A stretch of 64,000 nt of DNA from Amycolatopsis thermophila (GCF_030814215.1 NZ_JAUSUT010000001.1:6200001-6264000), one strand, 5' to 3'. Shown: positions 23,301 through 31,849, counted from the stretch's first letter. Numbers and translations: made by a program. The notes: generated by a model from the sequence alone, not told the origin.

Positions 23301-24211
23301 TCGGTGGGGCCGTAGGTGTTCCACACCTCGCGCCCCTCGACGGCGACCCGCTCGGCCAGCTCCGGCGGGCACGCCTCGCCGCCGAAGATCAGCAGCCGCA
23401 CGTCCTCCAGCGCCTCGGCCGGCCACAGCGCGGCCAGCGTCGGCACGGTGGACACGATCGTGATGCGCTGGGCCACCAGCCACGGCCCCAGGTCGACCCC
23501 GGTGCGCACGAGGGCCCGCGGCGCCGGCACCAGGCACGCGCCGTGCCGCCACGCCAGCCACATCTCCTCGCACGAGGCGTCGAACGCGACCGACAGCCCG
23601 GCCAGCACACGGTCACCGGCGCCGATCGGCTCGTCGGTGAGGAACAGCCGCGCCTCGGCGTCGACGAACGCGGCGGCGGAGCCGTGCGTGACCGCCACGC
23701 CCTTGGGCTTGCCGGTCGAGCCGGAGGTGAAGATGATCCACGCGTCGTCGTCCGGGGCCGGCGCACCGGCGCGGCGGCCTGGTTCGGCGAGCATCGTCAG
23801 GCCGTCGTCCATCAGCACCGCGCACACGCCGGCTTCGCCGAACACCAGCTCGGCGCGCTCGTCCGGGTCGTCGGCGTCGACCGGCACGTACGCCGCGCCC
23901 GCGGCGAGCACGCCCAGGATCGCGACGTACAGGTCGGCGGTGCCGGAGGAGATCCGGACGCCCACGCGGTCCCCGCGCCCGACGCCTTCGGCGGCGAGGC
24001 GACGGCCCAGCGCCTGCGCCTCCTCGGACAGCCCGCGGTAGCTCAGAACGCGCTCACCGTCGTCGAGCGCCGCCGCGTTCGGGTGCCGCGCCGCGGTGGC
24101 GGCCAGCACGTCGAGCAGCGTCCGCCGCGCCGCGGCGGCCCCACCGGGGAACAGGGCGCGCTCCGGGGGCAGTACCCCGGGCAGCGTCGGATCGAGAACG
24201 GGCGCGCCCAT
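20351..24211 (-). CDS. pls: Pls/PosA-type single-module non-ribosomal peptide synthetase with membrane domains
   Basis: This 1286-residue enzyme has the Pls layout. Residues 30-500 are an adenylation domain (FTSGSTGKPKGVAVTH, NTYGPTEAT, YRSGDLV, RTSGKVDRAALP). Residues 515-590 are a carrier domain with pantetheine Ser539 in HGGGSLTAAQ. About six membrane segments follow near 600-650, 830-900 and 1080-1130. They alternate with three tandem domains rich in hexapeptide-type turns (GAKVGKDVDL, GAKVGRGAEV, GAKIGRGVWL). There is no thioesterase or classic condensation domain. Streptomyces Pls makes epsilon-poly-L-lysine in this way. By-eye specificity residues read D-A-E-T-I-G-T-V-V-K, and the acidic third residue would suit a basic amino acid (inference). 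AAGGTGA precedes ATG 24211. The coupled M1 peptidase follows. Confidence 0.85.
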   Translation of the reverse strand: MGAPVLDPTLPGVLPPERALFPGGAAAARRTLLDVLAATAARHPNAAALDDGERVLSYRGLSEEAQALGRRLAAEGVGRGDRVGVRISSGTADLYVAILGVLAAGAAYVPVDADDPDERAELVFGEAGVCAVLMDDGLTMLAEPGRRAGAPAPDDDAWIIFTSGSTGKPKGVAVTHGSAAAFVDAEARLFLTDEPIGAGDRVLAGLSVAFDASCEEMWLAWRHGACLVPAPRALVRTGVDLGPWLVAQRITIVSTVPTLAALWPAEALEDVRLLIFGGEACPPELAERVAVEGREVWNTYGPTEATVVACAAPLTGEGPVRIGLPLAGWDLAVVDGAGEPVGMGESGELVIGGVGLARYLDPVKDAEKFAPLPALGWARAYRSGDLVRAEPEGLLFLGRADEQIKLGGRRIELGEVDAALQALPGVAGAAAAIRTTKAGNQVLVGYVVPQGEFDADSASALLRDRLPAALVPLLAVVADLPTRTSGKVDRAALPWPLATVDSAAPLTPTESWLAEGWAEILGVPVSDPGADFFTHGGGSLTAAQLVARIRTRHPQVSVADLYRHPKLGALARLLDGLDGETARRRDVRPVPRRAGAVQAALLVPVLALTGLRWLTAFAALSTVLSWAGTGWAPAVPWWALAAAWVVLFSPPGRIGIAAGGARLLLRGVRPGSYPRGGGVHVRLWAAERLAETAGAAGISGASWMTLYARALGAKVGKDVDLHTPPPVTGLLKLGRGAAVEPEVDLSGHWVDGDVVHVGKIRIGAGARVGARGVLLPGARIGKGAEIAAGSTVLGAVPAGQRWAGSPAQRDGEGALRWPSSRPPRSRSWAFAYGAASFVLGLFPLLAAVPGVLILGAAVIGTATPGVALGHALPAVPVATAAAFVTYAVLVLVSVRLLGLGLHEGYHPVHSRIAWQVWATERLMDLARQVLFPLYASLFTPVWLRLLGAKVGRGAEVSTVLAVPRMTKVDDGAFLADDTMVATYELGHGWLHVAPSRIGKQAFLGNSGMAAAGRAVPKRGLVGVLSSAPRKAKKGSSYLGMPPMPLRRAVEAADETRTFAPPPRLKVARAAVELCRIVPVMCAVALAVLVLAALAAVWSAAGPLVAAVAAPVVLVAAGFAAGAVTTAAKWLLTGRFRAVDHPLWSSFVWRTELADTFVETLAVPWLLGWSAGTPLLPCWLRTMGAKIGRGVWLETYWLPETDLVRLGDGATVNRGCVVQTHLFHDRIMRMSEVTVAEGATVGPHGIVLPGASIGARTTVGPGSLVTRGDAVPADSRWLGNPIAAWRA

Positions 24212-24279
24212 CGAGTTCACCTTCCGCCAGCGGCCGGGCCGGAACTCGCGATTGTGTGAGGCGCCCGCGCGGGACGATC

Positions 24280-24285
24280 ACTCTA
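24280..24285 (-). promoter_or_regulatory. Possible -10 element TAGAGT for the pls gene
   Basis: On the minus strand TAGAGT fits TANNNT and lies about 68 bases before ATG 24211. No convincing -35 is seen, so this is a weak call. Confidence 0.3.
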
Positions 24286-24306
24286 CCCGGGGTGACCGGC
24301 AGGTGG

Positions 24307-24325
24307 CCGGGCGGTCGCCGCCCGG
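24307..24325 (-). terminator. Hairpin downstream of der
   Basis: CCGGGCGG (24307-24314) pairs perfectly with CCGCCCGG (24318-24325) around a 3-base loop, 26 bases after the der stop. It is likely the terminator of the cmk-acyltransferase-der operon. The rest of the 139-base gap shows only the possible pls promoter. Confidence 0.55.
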
Positions 24326-24350
24326 TGTCGCCGGCGTCACAACCGGTGCG

Positions 24351-25775
24351 TCACTTGCCCTTCTTGCCGGGCTTCGGCTTCTTTTCCCGCACCCGCACGT
24401 TGATCCGCACCGGGCTGCCCTCGAAACCGAAGCGCTCCCGGAACTTCCGCTCGATGAAGCGCCGGTACCCGGCCTCCAGGAACCCGGTGGTGAACAGCAC
24501 CAGCGTCGGCGGCCGGATGCCGGCCTGCGTGGCGAACAGCACCTTCGGCTGCTTGCCGCCGCGCACCGGCGGCGGGGTGGCCGCGATCAGCTCGGACAGC
24601 CACGCGTTCAGCTGACCGGTCGGCACCCGCTGGTCCCACGAGGCCAGCGCGGTCCGCAGCGCGGGCGCGAGCTTGCGCACCGAACGCCCGGTGAGCGCGG
24701 AAATGTTGACCCGCTCGGCCCACGTGACGCGCACCAGGCCGCGGTCGAGTTCCTTCTCCAGCTGGTGGCGGCGGTCCTCGTCGACCAGGTCCCACTTGTT
24801 CAGCGCCAGCACGCACGCCCGGCCGGACTCCACGACGGACGTGAGCACCCGCAGGTCCTGTTCGGACAGTGGCTCGCTGGCGTCCAGCAGGACGATGACG
24901 ACCTCGGACGAGTCGATCGCCGCCTTGGTGCGCAGCGACGCGTAGTACTCGGTGCCGCTGGCGGTGTGCACCCGCTTGCGCAGGCCCGCGGTGTCGACGA
25001 ACCGCCACACCTGGCCGTCCAGCTCGACGAGCGAGTCGACCGGGTCGACCGTGGTGCCCGCGACGGAGTCCACCACGGACCGCTCCTCGCCGGTCAGCTT
25101 GTTGAGCAGGCTGGACTTGCCCACGTTGGGCTTGCCCACCAGGGCCACCCGCCGCGGGCCGGCGACGGCCTCGCGCTCGCGCGGCGCCTCCGGCAGCGCC
25201 TTGACGATGGCGTCGAGCAGGTCACCCGAGCTGCGGCCGTGCAGCGCGCTGACCGCGTGCGGTTCGCCCAGGCCGAGCGACCACAGCGACGCGACGTCGG
25301 ACAGCAGGCGGTCGTCGTCCACCTTGTTCGCCGCCAGCAGCACCGGCCGCTTCGAGCGGCGCAGCACCTTGGCCACCGCCTCGTCGGTCGCCGTCGCGCC
25401 GACCGAGGCGTCCACCACGACCAGCACCGCGTCCGCCGTGTTCATCGCCAGCTCGGCCTGCGCCGCGACCGCGGCCTGCAGCCCGGTCGCGCTCGGCTCC
25501 CAGCCGCCGGTGTCGACCACGGTGAACCGGCGCCCGGACCACTGCGCGTCGTAGGCCACCCGGTCCCTGGTCACGCCCGGCGTGTCCTGCACGACCGCCT
25601 CCCGGCGGCCGAGGATCCGGTTGACCAGGGTGGACTTGCCCACGTTCGGGCGCCCGACGACGGCCAGCACGGGCTGGCTCAGCTCGGCTTCCTCCTCGCC
25701 ACCGCCGTCGTCGGCCTGGCCCTCGAGCGCGGTGAACTCCGCCTCGTCCGACCAGGTCCCGTCAAGCTCCGTCAT
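24351..25775 (-). CDS. der: Ribosome-associated GTPase Der (EngA)
   Basis: This 474-residue protein has two GTPase domains in tandem and a C-terminal KH-like domain, acting in 50S subunit maturation. Domain 1 has [21 protein letters not shown] and NKVD. Domain 2 has [22 protein letters not shown] and NKWD. The C-terminal domain ends in a basic Lys/Pro tail. Residues 1-35 form an acidic extension before the first G domain, common in actinobacteria. ATG 25775 overlaps the acyltransferase stop (ATGA). The cmk-der linkage is conserved in actinobacteria. Confidence 0.96.
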   Translation of the reverse strand: MTELDGTWSDEAEFTALEGQADDGGGEEEAELSQPVLAVVGRPNVGKSTLVNRILGRREAVVQDTPGVTRDRVAYDAQWSGRRFTVVDTGGWEPSATGLQAAVAAQAELAMNTADAVLVVVDASVGATATDEAVAKVLRRSKRPVLLAANKVDDDRLLSDVASLWSLGLGEPHAVSALHGRSSGDLLDAIVKALPEAPREREAVAGPRRVALVGKPNVGKSSLLNKLTGEERSVVDSVAGTTVDPVDSLVELDGQVWRFVDTAGLRKRVHTASGTEYYASLRTKAAIDSSEVVIVLLDASEPLSEQDLRVLTSVVESGRACVLALNKWDLVDEDRRHQLEKELDRGLVRVTWAERVNISALTGRSVRKLAPALRTALASWDQRVPTGQLNAWLSELIAATPPPVRGGKQPKVLFATQAGIRPPTLVLFTTGFLEAGYRRFIERKFRERFGFEGSPVRINVRVREKKPKPGKKGK

Positions 25776-26449
25776 AACTCCGCTTTCTTCCCGCGCACGG
25801 GCTCGCCCTGCGCTGCACGCCATTCGTCGAGGGTGCGGACCAGGCCCGCGAGCTCGTCCCGCAGCCGTTCGGTCGCACTGTCCAGGCCCGCGCGGCCCCG
25901 GCCGACCTCGAGGGTGAACGGTTCACCCACCAGGACGTCGACGCGCGGCCGGAACCGCCGCCCGCTGCCGGCGGGACGCCGCGTGCCGCGCGCCGCGACC
26001 GGCAGGACCACCGCGCCCGAGGCCCGGACCAGCCAGGCGGCGCCGCGCTCGGCGGTCGTCACGTCGCCCTCGCCGCGGGTCCCCTCCGGGAACACCGCGA
26101 CCAGCCCGCCGGCCTTGAGCACGTTCGCCACGGTCAGCAGGGGTGCGCGGTCCGGTTCGCCGCGCCGCACCGGCACCTGGCCGATGCGGCGGAGGAACCA
26201 CCCCAGCGCGCCGCCGAACATCTCCTCCTTGACGAGGAACACCGCGCGCCGCGGCAACATTCCGAAGATGATCTGCGGTTCCAGCATCGAGCTGTGGTTG
26301 GCCACCACCAGCACCGGGCCGGTCTTCGGAACGCGCTCCAGGCCGCGGATGCGCAACCGGAACGCCGGCCGGAAGCAGAACCTCCCGACGAGCCGGGCGG
26401 CGTCGTGCAGGCGGGCCGAGGCGCCGTCGGGAAGACCGGCAGGGCTCAC
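25772..26449 (-). CDS. PlsC-like 1-acylglycerol-phosphate acyltransferase
   Basis: This 225-residue acyltransferase has the PlsC fold: motif I NHSSMLEP, motif [13 protein letters not shown] and [12 protein letters not shown]. The family moves acyl chains to lysophosphatidate for phospholipid synthesis. The HX4D catalytic dyad here reads H-SSML-E, so Glu replaces the usual Asp. GTG 26449 is chosen because its GTGA overlaps the cmk stop; a GTG at 26467 is also in frame. Its stop overlaps the der start. The cmk-plsC-der order recurs in many actinobacteria, but the exact lipid substrate is not known. Confidence 0.85.
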   Translation of the reverse strand: MSPAGLPDGASARLHDAARLVGRFCFRPAFRLRIRGLERVPKTGPVLVVANHSSMLEPQIIFGMLPRRAVFLVKEEMFGGALGWFLRRIGQVPVRRGEPDRAPLLTVANVLKAGGLVAVFPEGTRGEGDVTTAERGAAWLVRASGAVVLPVAARGTRRPAGSGRRFRPRVDVLVGEPFTLEVGRGRAGLDSATERLRDELAGLVRTLDEWRAAQGEPVRGKKAEL

Positions 26450-27168
26450 CGCGTGACCTGCGCGCACGTGCCCAGCAGGCCGCGACGGCCGGCCAGTTCC
26501 GACAGGGCCACCAGCACCTGGTCGACGGACAGCTCGCTGGTGTCCAGGTGCACCGCGTCGTCGGCCGCCTTGAGCGGCGAGGCGGCGCGGGTCGAGTCGA
26601 GCCGGTCGCGCCGGTCGACCGAGGCCAGCGCCTCGGCGGGGGTGCTCTGCCGCCCGGCCGCGGTGTCCTGGGCGCTGCGCCGCGCGGCGCGCACCGCCGG
26701 GTCCGCCGTCAGGTACACCTTCAGCGGCGCGTCCGGCACCACGACGGTGCCGATGTCGCGGCCCTCGACGACGATGCCGCCGACGTCGGCCAGCACCTCG
26801 GCGATGATCGCCCGCTGCCGCGCCACCAGCAGCTCCCGCACCTGCGGTACCGCCGACACCGGCGACACCGCGTGGTTGACCTCGGCGGTGCGGATCTCGC
26901 CCGCGACGTCCTCGCCCGCCAGGTGCACGCTGGGCGCCGAGGGGTCGGTGCCCAGGGTGAAGTCCGTGGCACGGGCCTGGGCGGCCACCGCCGGGGCGTC
27001 GGCGGGGTCGATCCCCGCGCGCAGCACGGCCAGCGTCACCACCCGGTACATCGCACCGGTGTCGAGGTAGCCGGCCGACAACCGGCCGGCCAGTTTGCGC
27101 GCCACCGTCGTCTTCCCGGTTCCCGACGGTCCGTCCAGAGCGACCACGCCGCGTAGGGCTCCCGCCAC
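26446..27168 (-). CDS. cmk: Cytidylate kinase
   Basis: This 240-residue enzyme phosphorylates CMP and dCMP with ATP. It has the P-loop GPSGTGKTT near residue 15, then GYLDTGAMYRVVTLAVL, and the CMP-binding signature VVEGRDIGTVV followed by KVYLTADPAVRAARR. Its length is close to that of other bacterial Cmk proteins. GTG 27168 has AGGAGAG 6 bases upstream. It heads the three-gene operon with the acyltransferase and der, and is divergent from the antiporter regulator at 27265. Confidence 0.95.
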   Translation of the reverse strand: MAGALRGVVALDGPSGTGKTTVARKLAGRLSAGYLDTGAMYRVVTLAVLRAGIDPADAPAVAAQARATDFTLGTDPSAPSVHLAGEDVAGEIRTAEVNHAVSPVSAVPQVRELLVARQRAIIAEVLADVGGIVVEGRDIGTVVVPDAPLKVYLTADPAVRAARRSAQDTAAGRQSTPAEALASVDRRDRLDSTRAASPLKAADDAVHLDTSELSVDQVLVALSELAGRRGLLGTCAQVTR

Positions 27169-27251
27169 CGATGCTCTCCTCGCCGTCTCGTCGGGTGTGC
27201 GTACCTGCGGTGTTCCATTGTGCCTGGCACCCCCGTGCACGGGTCCACCGG

Positions 27252-27257
27252 TACCGT
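27252..27257 (+). promoter_or_regulatory. -10 element TACCGT of a leaderless transcript
   Basis: TACCGT fits TANNNT and ends 7 bases before GTG 27265, and no Shine-Dalgarno site is present. A leaderless mRNA for the antiporter pair is likely. Confidence 0.5.
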
Positions 27258-27264
27258 GGCGGTC

Positions 27265-27747
27265 GTGAACGTGGAAGTAACGCCCTTACCGGGCATCGGC
27301 GTCCGGAAGGACTTCGCGACGCGGAACGGCCGCCGCATCGGCGTGGTCACGCACCGCGACGGCCAGATCGAGCTGATCGTGTCGAAGTCCGACGACCCCG
27401 ACGCGTGCCTGGCGTCCCTGCCCCTGACCGCCGACGAGGCCGGCGCGCTGGCGAACCTGCTCGGCGCCCCGCAGCTGGTCGCCCAGCTCACCGAGGAGCA
27501 CCGCGAGGTGCCCGGCATCAACACCAGGCAGCTGCCCGTCAAGGCGAACTCGCCGTTCGACGGCCGCACCCTCGGCGACACCGCGATGCGCACCCGGACC
27601 GGCGTGTCCGTGGTCGCCGTGATGCGCGCCGGGCAGGTGCACCCCTCGCCCACCCCCGACTTCACGTTCACCGCCGGTGACGTGCTGGTCGCGGTGGGCA
27701 CGTCCGAAGGCCTGGAGGGCGCCCTCAAGATCCTCAAGAACGGCTGA
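27265..27747 (+). CDS. TrkA-C (RCK_C) regulatory subunit of a CPA2 antiporter (KhtT-like)
   Basis: This 160-residue soluble protein has an N-terminal domain (LPGIGVRKDFATRNGRRIGVV) and a C-terminal TrkA-C domain (NSPFDGRTLGDTAMRTRTGVSVVAVMRAGQ, then FTFTAGDVLVAVGTSEGLEGAL). Length and layout match Bacillus KhtT, which gates the K+/H+ antiporter KhtU in response to pH and nucleotides such as c-di-AMP. The antiporter gene follows after four bases. Ligand binding here is inferred from the family. The leaderless GTG start is supported by the -10 element just upstream. Confidence 0.85.
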   Translation: MNVEVTPLPGIGVRKDFATRNGRRIGVVTHRDGQIELIVSKSDDPDACLASLPLTADEAGALANLLGAPQLVAQLTEEHREVPGINTRQLPVKANSPFDGRTLGDTAMRTRTGVSVVAVMRAGQVHPSPTPDFTFTAGDVLVAVGTSEGLEGALKILKNG

Positions 27748-27751
27748 GCCC

Positions 27752-28951
27752 TTGGACCACACCGCACTGTCCCTGATCGAACTCGGTGCCGTCTTCTTCG
27801 CGCTGGGCGCCCTGGGACGCCTCGCCGGGAGGATCGGTCTTTCCCCCATCCCGCTCTACCTGCTCGGTGGCCTCGCCTTCGGGCAGGGCGGGCTCATCCC
27901 GCTCGGCGACATCGGCAGCTTCACGCACCTGGCCAGCGAGATCGGCGTCGTGCTGCTGCTGTTGCTGCTCGGCCTGGAGTACTCGGCCGCCGAGCTGTTC
28001 ACCGGTCTGAAGCGCTCGTGGACGGCGGGCGTGCTGGACATCGTGCTCAACGCCGCGCCCGGCGCGGCCGTCGCGCTGCTGCTGGGCTGGGGCCCGATCG
28101 GCGCCATCGTGATGGCCGGCGTCACCTACATCTCCTCCTCCGGGATCATCGCGAAAGTACTCGGCGACCTGGGCCGCCTCGGCAACCGGGAAACGCCGGT
28201 CGTGCTGTCGATCCTGGTGTTCGAGGACCTGGCGATGGCCCTGTACCTGCCGATCCTCACCGCGCTGCTCGGCGGCGTGAGCTTCCTCGGCGGCCTGCAG
28301 GCCGTCGGCGTCTCGCTGCTGGTGATCACCGTCGTGCTGGTGATCGCCCTGAAGTACGGCCGCTACGTGTCGGCGATCGTCGACTCCGACGACCGCGAGG
28401 TGTTCCTGCTCAAGGTGCTCGGCGCGGCGCTGCTGGTGGCCGGGCTCGCCTCGGCCATGCAGGTGTCCGCCGCGGTCGGCGCGTTCCTGCTCGGCATCGC
28501 CATCTCCGGTTCCACCGCCCACAACGCGACACGGTTGCTGGAGCCCCTGCGGGACCTGTTCGCGGCGGTGTTCTTCGTGGTGTTCGGCCTGAACACCAAC
28601 CCGGCGGCGATCCCGCCGGTGCTCGGCTGGGCCGCACTGCTGGCGGTGGCGACGACGCTGACGAAGCTCGGCACCGGCTGGTGGGCCGCCCGCCGTCAGG
28701 CCGTGGGCAAACTGGGCCGCGCCCGTGCCGGTGCGGCGCTGGTGGCCCACGGGGAGTTCTCCATCGTCATCGCCGGACTGGCCGTGTCGGCCGGCGCGGT
28801 GGCCGACGAACTGGCCGCACTGGCGACGGCGTACGTGCTGCTGATGGCCATCCTCGGCCCGATCGCGGCCCGCGTGGTCGAACCGCTGGCCAAGGGCCTG
28901 CAGCGCCGCCGGGGCCACGGCCACGAACCGGCCACCTCACGCGCCGGCTGA
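27752..28951 (+). CDS. CPA2-family cation/proton antiporter (KhtU-like)
   Basis: This 399-residue membrane protein has about twelve helices and is of the KefB/KhtU type. It shows LYLLGGLAFGQGGLIPL, LLLLLGLEYSAAELF, SSSGIIAKVLGDLGRL, LSILVFEDLAMALYLPI (with the paired acidic residues of the transport site) and FFVVFGLNTNPAAIPP. It lacks the C-terminal RCK domain of KefB, consistent with regulation by the separate protein encoded just upstream. A TTG at 27752 is the only plausible start close to the upstream stop. The pair should export K+ in exchange for protons. Confidence 0.88.
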   Translation: MDHTALSLIELGAVFFALGALGRLAGRIGLSPIPLYLLGGLAFGQGGLIPLGDIGSFTHLASEIGVVLLLLLLGLEYSAAELFTGLKRSWTAGVLDIVLNAAPGAAVALLLGWGPIGAIVMAGVTYISSSGIIAKVLGDLGRLGNRETPVVLSILVFEDLAMALYLPILTALLGGVSFLGGLQAVGVSLLVITVVLVIALKYGRYVSAIVDSDDREVFLLKVLGAALLVAGLASAMQVSAAVGAFLLGIAISGSTAHNATRLLEPLRDLFAAVFFVVFGLNTNPAAIPPVLGWAALLAVATTLTKLGTGWWAARRQAVGKLGRARAGAALVAHGEFSIVIAGLAVSAGAVADELAALATAYVLLMAILGPIAARVVEPLAKGLQRRRGHGHEPATSRAG

Positions 28952-28959
28952 TCCCGGGG

Positions 28960-28978
28960 CCGGCGACAACGTCGTCGG
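28960..28978. terminator. Bidirectional hairpin between convergent genes
   Basis: CCGGCGAC and GTCGTCGG pair with one G-U around a 3-base loop, in the 32-base gap between the antiporter stop and the tetR stop. It probably serves both strands. Confidence 0.5.
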
Positions 28979-28983
28979 TGGCC

Positions 28984-29571
28984 TCAGTTCCCCGTCCGGC
29001 GCAATCCCGCGACGAGCAACCCGACCAGGCGCCGGGCGTCGTAGCGGGCATCGCCGCCGGCACCGATGCACAGGTTTCCCACCCCGCGCATCAGCTCGTA
29101 GGCGCCGATGCCGGGCCGGATCTCGCCGGACCCGGTCGCCGCCTCCAGCAACCGCGCGGCCACCGGCTCGAGCCGGTCGAGGAAGTAGGTGTGCAGCGTC
29201 TCGAACCCGGCCTGGTCGGACTGCAGCACCGCGGCCAGCCCGTGCTTGGTGACCAGGAAGTCGACGAACAGGTCGATCCACCGCGTCAGCGCCGCGTACG
29301 GCGTGTCGCTCGACTCCAGCAGGGCCGGCCCGGCCTCGGCGCACGCGTCGACCTGGTGCCGGTAGACGGCGATGATCAGGTCGGCCCTGGTCGGGAAGTG
29401 GCGGTAGATCGTGCCCATCCCGACGCCGGCCTCGGCCGCGATGTCCCGGACCGGGGCGTCCACGCCGGAACGCACGAAGACCGCGGCGGCCGCGTCGAGC
29501 AGGATCTTCTCGTTGCGCCGGGCGTCCGCGCGCTTGGTCCGGCCCGTCCTGGCCGCGCCGCTGTCGTTCAT
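28984..29571 (-). CDS. TetR-family transcriptional regulator
   Basis: This 195-residue regulator has the N-terminal helix-turn-helix RRNEKILLDAAAAVFVRSG followed by VRDIAAEAGVGMGTIYRHFP, the canonical TetR pattern. The C-terminal all-helical domain binds an unknown ligand. GGAGGG lies about 9 bases before ATG 29571. It lies 55 bases downstream of the ArsC-like gene on the same strand and converges on the antiporter. It has no divergent gene that would point to its target. It may control a distant efflux or metabolic gene. Confidence 0.9.
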   Translation of the reverse strand: MNDSGAARTGRTKRADARRNEKILLDAAAAVFVRSGVDAPVRDIAAEAGVGMGTIYRHFPTRADLIIAVYRHQVDACAEAGPALLESSDTPYAALTRWIDLFVDFLVTKHGLAAVLQSDQAGFETLHTYFLDRLEPVAARLLEAATGSGEIRPGIGAYELMRGVGNLCIGAGGDARYDARRLVGLLVAGLRRTGN

Positions 29572-29626
29572 CGCACCGGTCCCTCCGTTCCCCAGGTTAG
29601 CGGAACGAGGTTCCAGTTGCTCCGGG

Positions 29627-29983
29627 TCACGGCAGCACGGAGCGGACGGCGTCCTCCGAACGCCCCACCACCGTCGTCCCGTCGTCGGCGGTGATGATCG
29701 GCCGCTGGATCAGCTTCGGGTGCCCGGCCAGCGCGGCCAGCCAGCGGCCGCGGTTCGCCGCGTCCCGCGGCCACTGCTTGATGCCCAGCTCGGCCGCCTC
29801 GGGCTCCTGCAGCCGCGCGATGTCCCACGGGTCCAGCCCGAGCCGTGTGAGCACGGCGTCCAGCTCCGCGGCCGTCGGCGGGTCCTCCAGGTACCGGCGC
29901 ACCTCGTAGGACACCCCGGCCTCGTCCAGGATGGACAGTGCCGAGCGGCACTTCGAACACCGCGGGTTGACCCAGATCTCCAC
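29627..29983 (-). CDS. ArsC/Spx-family thioredoxin-fold protein
   Basis: This 118-residue protein of the ArsC superfamily begins with IWVNPRCSKCRSALSILDEAG, giving a CxxC pair (Cys9 and Cys12) at the end of the first strand. Later it has the LIQRPII segment and GRSEDAV, both typical of glutaredoxin-linked arsenate reductases (YffB/ArsC type). No other arsenic genes are near, so a general thiol-reductase role is as likely as arsenate reduction. GTG 29983 shares one base with the recQ stop (TAGTG) and has GGAGGG upstream, so it is translated with recQ. Confidence 0.8.
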   Translation of the reverse strand: MEIWVNPRCSKCRSALSILDEAGVSYEVRRYLEDPPTAAELDAVLTRLGLDPWDIARLQEPEAAELGIKQWPRDAANRGRWLAALAGHPKLIQRPIITADDGTTVVGRSEDAVRSVLP

Positions 29984-31821
29984 TATTCGCCCTCCGTCAG
30001 AGTCGCCAGGATCTTCTCGCCGTAGCGGGCGAGCTTGCTCTCGCCGACACCGCTGACCCCGGACAATGCGTCCAGTGTGGACGGCTGCTCGGTGGCGATC
30101 TGCCGCAGGGTCGCGTCGTTGAAGATGATGTAGGCGGGCACGCCCTGGTTCTTCGCCTCCTCGGTGCGCCAGGCGCGCAGCCGCTCGAACACCGGCTGCG
30201 CCTCGGGCGGCATCTCGGCGGCCGACTTGCGCTTCGCGGTCGCGGCGGCGCGGGAGGCGCGTTCGCGCTTGGGCTCGCGGCGCATCCGGACCTCGCGCTT
30301 GCGGCCGAGCACCTCGCCGCTGGCCTCGGTGAGCAGGAGCGTGCCGTAGTCGCCCTCGACCGCGAGCAGGCCCTGCGCCAGCAACTGCCGCACCACGCCG
30401 CGCCATTCGCTCTCGGACAGCTCGGTGCCGACGCCGAACACGCTCAGCTGGTCGTGCCGGTGCTGCGTCACCTTCGGGGTCTGCTTGCCCAGCAGGATGT
30501 CGATGATCTGCCCGGCGCCGAACTTCTGCCCCCGCTCGTGCTGCAGCCGGTACACCGCGGACAGCAGTTTCTGCGCGGCGATGGTGCCGTCCCACGACTC
30601 CGGCGGCGTCAGGCACGTGTCGCAGTTGCCGCACGGGCTGCCGGACTGGCCGAAGTAGTTCAGCAGCTGCACGCGGCGGCACTCGACGGTCTCGCACAGC
30701 GCCAGCATCGCGTCCAGGTGCTGCGACAGGCGGCGGCGGTGCGCGTCGTCACCCTCGGAGGTCTGGATCATCCGGCGCTGCTGCACGACGTCCTGCAGCC
30801 CGTAGGCCAGCCACGCCGTGGACGGCAGGCCGTCGCGGCCCGCGCGGCCGGTCTCCTGGTAGTAGCCCTCGACGGACTTGGGCAGGTCCAGGTGCGCCAC
30901 GAACCGCACGTCGGGTTTGTCGATGCCCATGCCGAACGCGATGGTCGCCACCACGATCAGCCCGTCCTCGCGCAGGAACCGCGCCTGGTTGCGCGCGCGG
31001 GTGCGGCTGTCCAGGCCCGCGTGGTACGGGACGGCGCTGATCCCGTTCTGCACGAGGAACTCGGCGGTCTTTTCCACCGAGTTGCGCGACAGGCAGTACA
31101 CGATGCCCGCGTCGCCGGGGTGCTCGGTGCGGATCAGGTCGAGCAGCTGCTTCTTCGGCTCGGCCTTCGGCGCGATGCGGTACTGGATGTTGGGCCGGTC
31201 GAAGCTGGCGACGAACTGACGCGCCTCACCGAGGCCCAGCCGGGAGACGATCTCGGCGTGGGTGGCCTTCGTCGCGGTGGCCGTCAGCGCGATGCGGGGC
31301 ACGTCCGGCCAGCGGGCGTGCAGCTCGGACAGGCCGAGGTAGTCGGGCCGGAAGTCATGGCCCCACTGGGACACGCAGTGCGCCTCGTCGATGGCGAACA
31401 ACGCGACCTTGCCGCGGTCCAGGAGGGTGCGCGTGGACTCCATGGACAGCCGCTCGGGCGCCAGGTACAGCAGGTCCAGCTCGCCGGCGACGAAGGCGGC
31501 CTCGACCTCGCGCCGCTGCTCGAAGTCCTGCGAGGAGTTGAGGAAGCCGGCGCGCACGCCCACCGCCAGCAGCGCGTCGACCTGGTCCTGCATGAGCGCG
31601 ATCAGCGGGGAGATCACCACGCCGGTGCCCTCGCGCACCAGCGAGGGCACCTGGTAGCACAGGGACTTCCCGCCGCCGGTCGGCATCAGGACGACGGCGT
31701 CGCCACCGCCGATGACGTGCTCGACGATCGCTTCCTGGTCGCCGCGGAAGGCGTCGTAGCCGAAGACGCGGCGCAGGATTTGCAGCGCGTCGCTCACCGG
31801 GATCGTCTCAGCGGAAGCCAC
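29983..31821 (-). CDS. recQ: ATP-dependent DNA helicase RecQ
   Basis: This 612-residue 3'-5' DNA helicase has the full family order. The helicase core carries MPTGGGKSL (near 46-54), [21 protein letters not shown] and [12 protein letters not shown]. The RQC zinc region is [20 protein letters not shown], followed by a winged helix, and a C-terminal HRDC domain includes [19 protein letters not shown] basic stretch of about 25 residues ([18 protein letters not shown]) joins RQC and HRDC. GTG 31821 has no Shine-Dalgarno site but has TAGGAT 6 bases upstream, indicating a leaderless mRNA. The ArsC-like gene is coupled at its end. Confidence 0.96.
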   Translation of the reverse strand: MASAETIPVSDALQILRRVFGYDAFRGDQEAIVEHVIGGGDAVVLMPTGGGKSLCYQVPSLVREGTGVVISPLIALMQDQVDALLAVGVRAGFLNSSQDFEQRREVEAAFVAGELDLLYLAPERLSMESTRTLLDRGKVALFAIDEAHCVSQWGHDFRPDYLGLSELHARWPDVPRIALTATATKATHAEIVSRLGLGEARQFVASFDRPNIQYRIAPKAEPKKQLLDLIRTEHPGDAGIVYCLSRNSVEKTAEFLVQNGISAVPYHAGLDSRTRARNQARFLREDGLIVVATIAFGMGIDKPDVRFVAHLDLPKSVEGYYQETGRAGRDGLPSTAWLAYGLQDVVQQRRMIQTSEGDDAHRRRLSQHLDAMLALCETVECRRVQLLNYFGQSGSPCGNCDTCLTPPESWDGTIAAQKLLSAVYRLQHERGQKFGAGQIIDILLGKQTPKVTQHRHDQLSVFGVGTELSESEWRGVVRQLLAQGLLAVEGDYGTLLLTEASGEVLGRKREVRMRREPKRERASRAAATAKRKSAAEMPPEAQPVFERLRAWRTEEAKNQGVPAYIIFNDATLRQIATEQPSTLDALSGVSGVGESKLARYGEKILATLTEGE

Positions 31822-31827
31822 GCCGCG

Positions 31828-31833
31828 ATCCTA
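31828..31833 (-). promoter_or_regulatory. -10 element TAGGAT of leaderless recQ
   Basis: On the minus strand TAGGAT fits TANNNT and is separated from GTG 31821 by 6 bases, so transcription should begin at the start codon. Confidence 0.6.
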
Positions 31834-31849
31834 GGGGGTGCGCCGCGGT

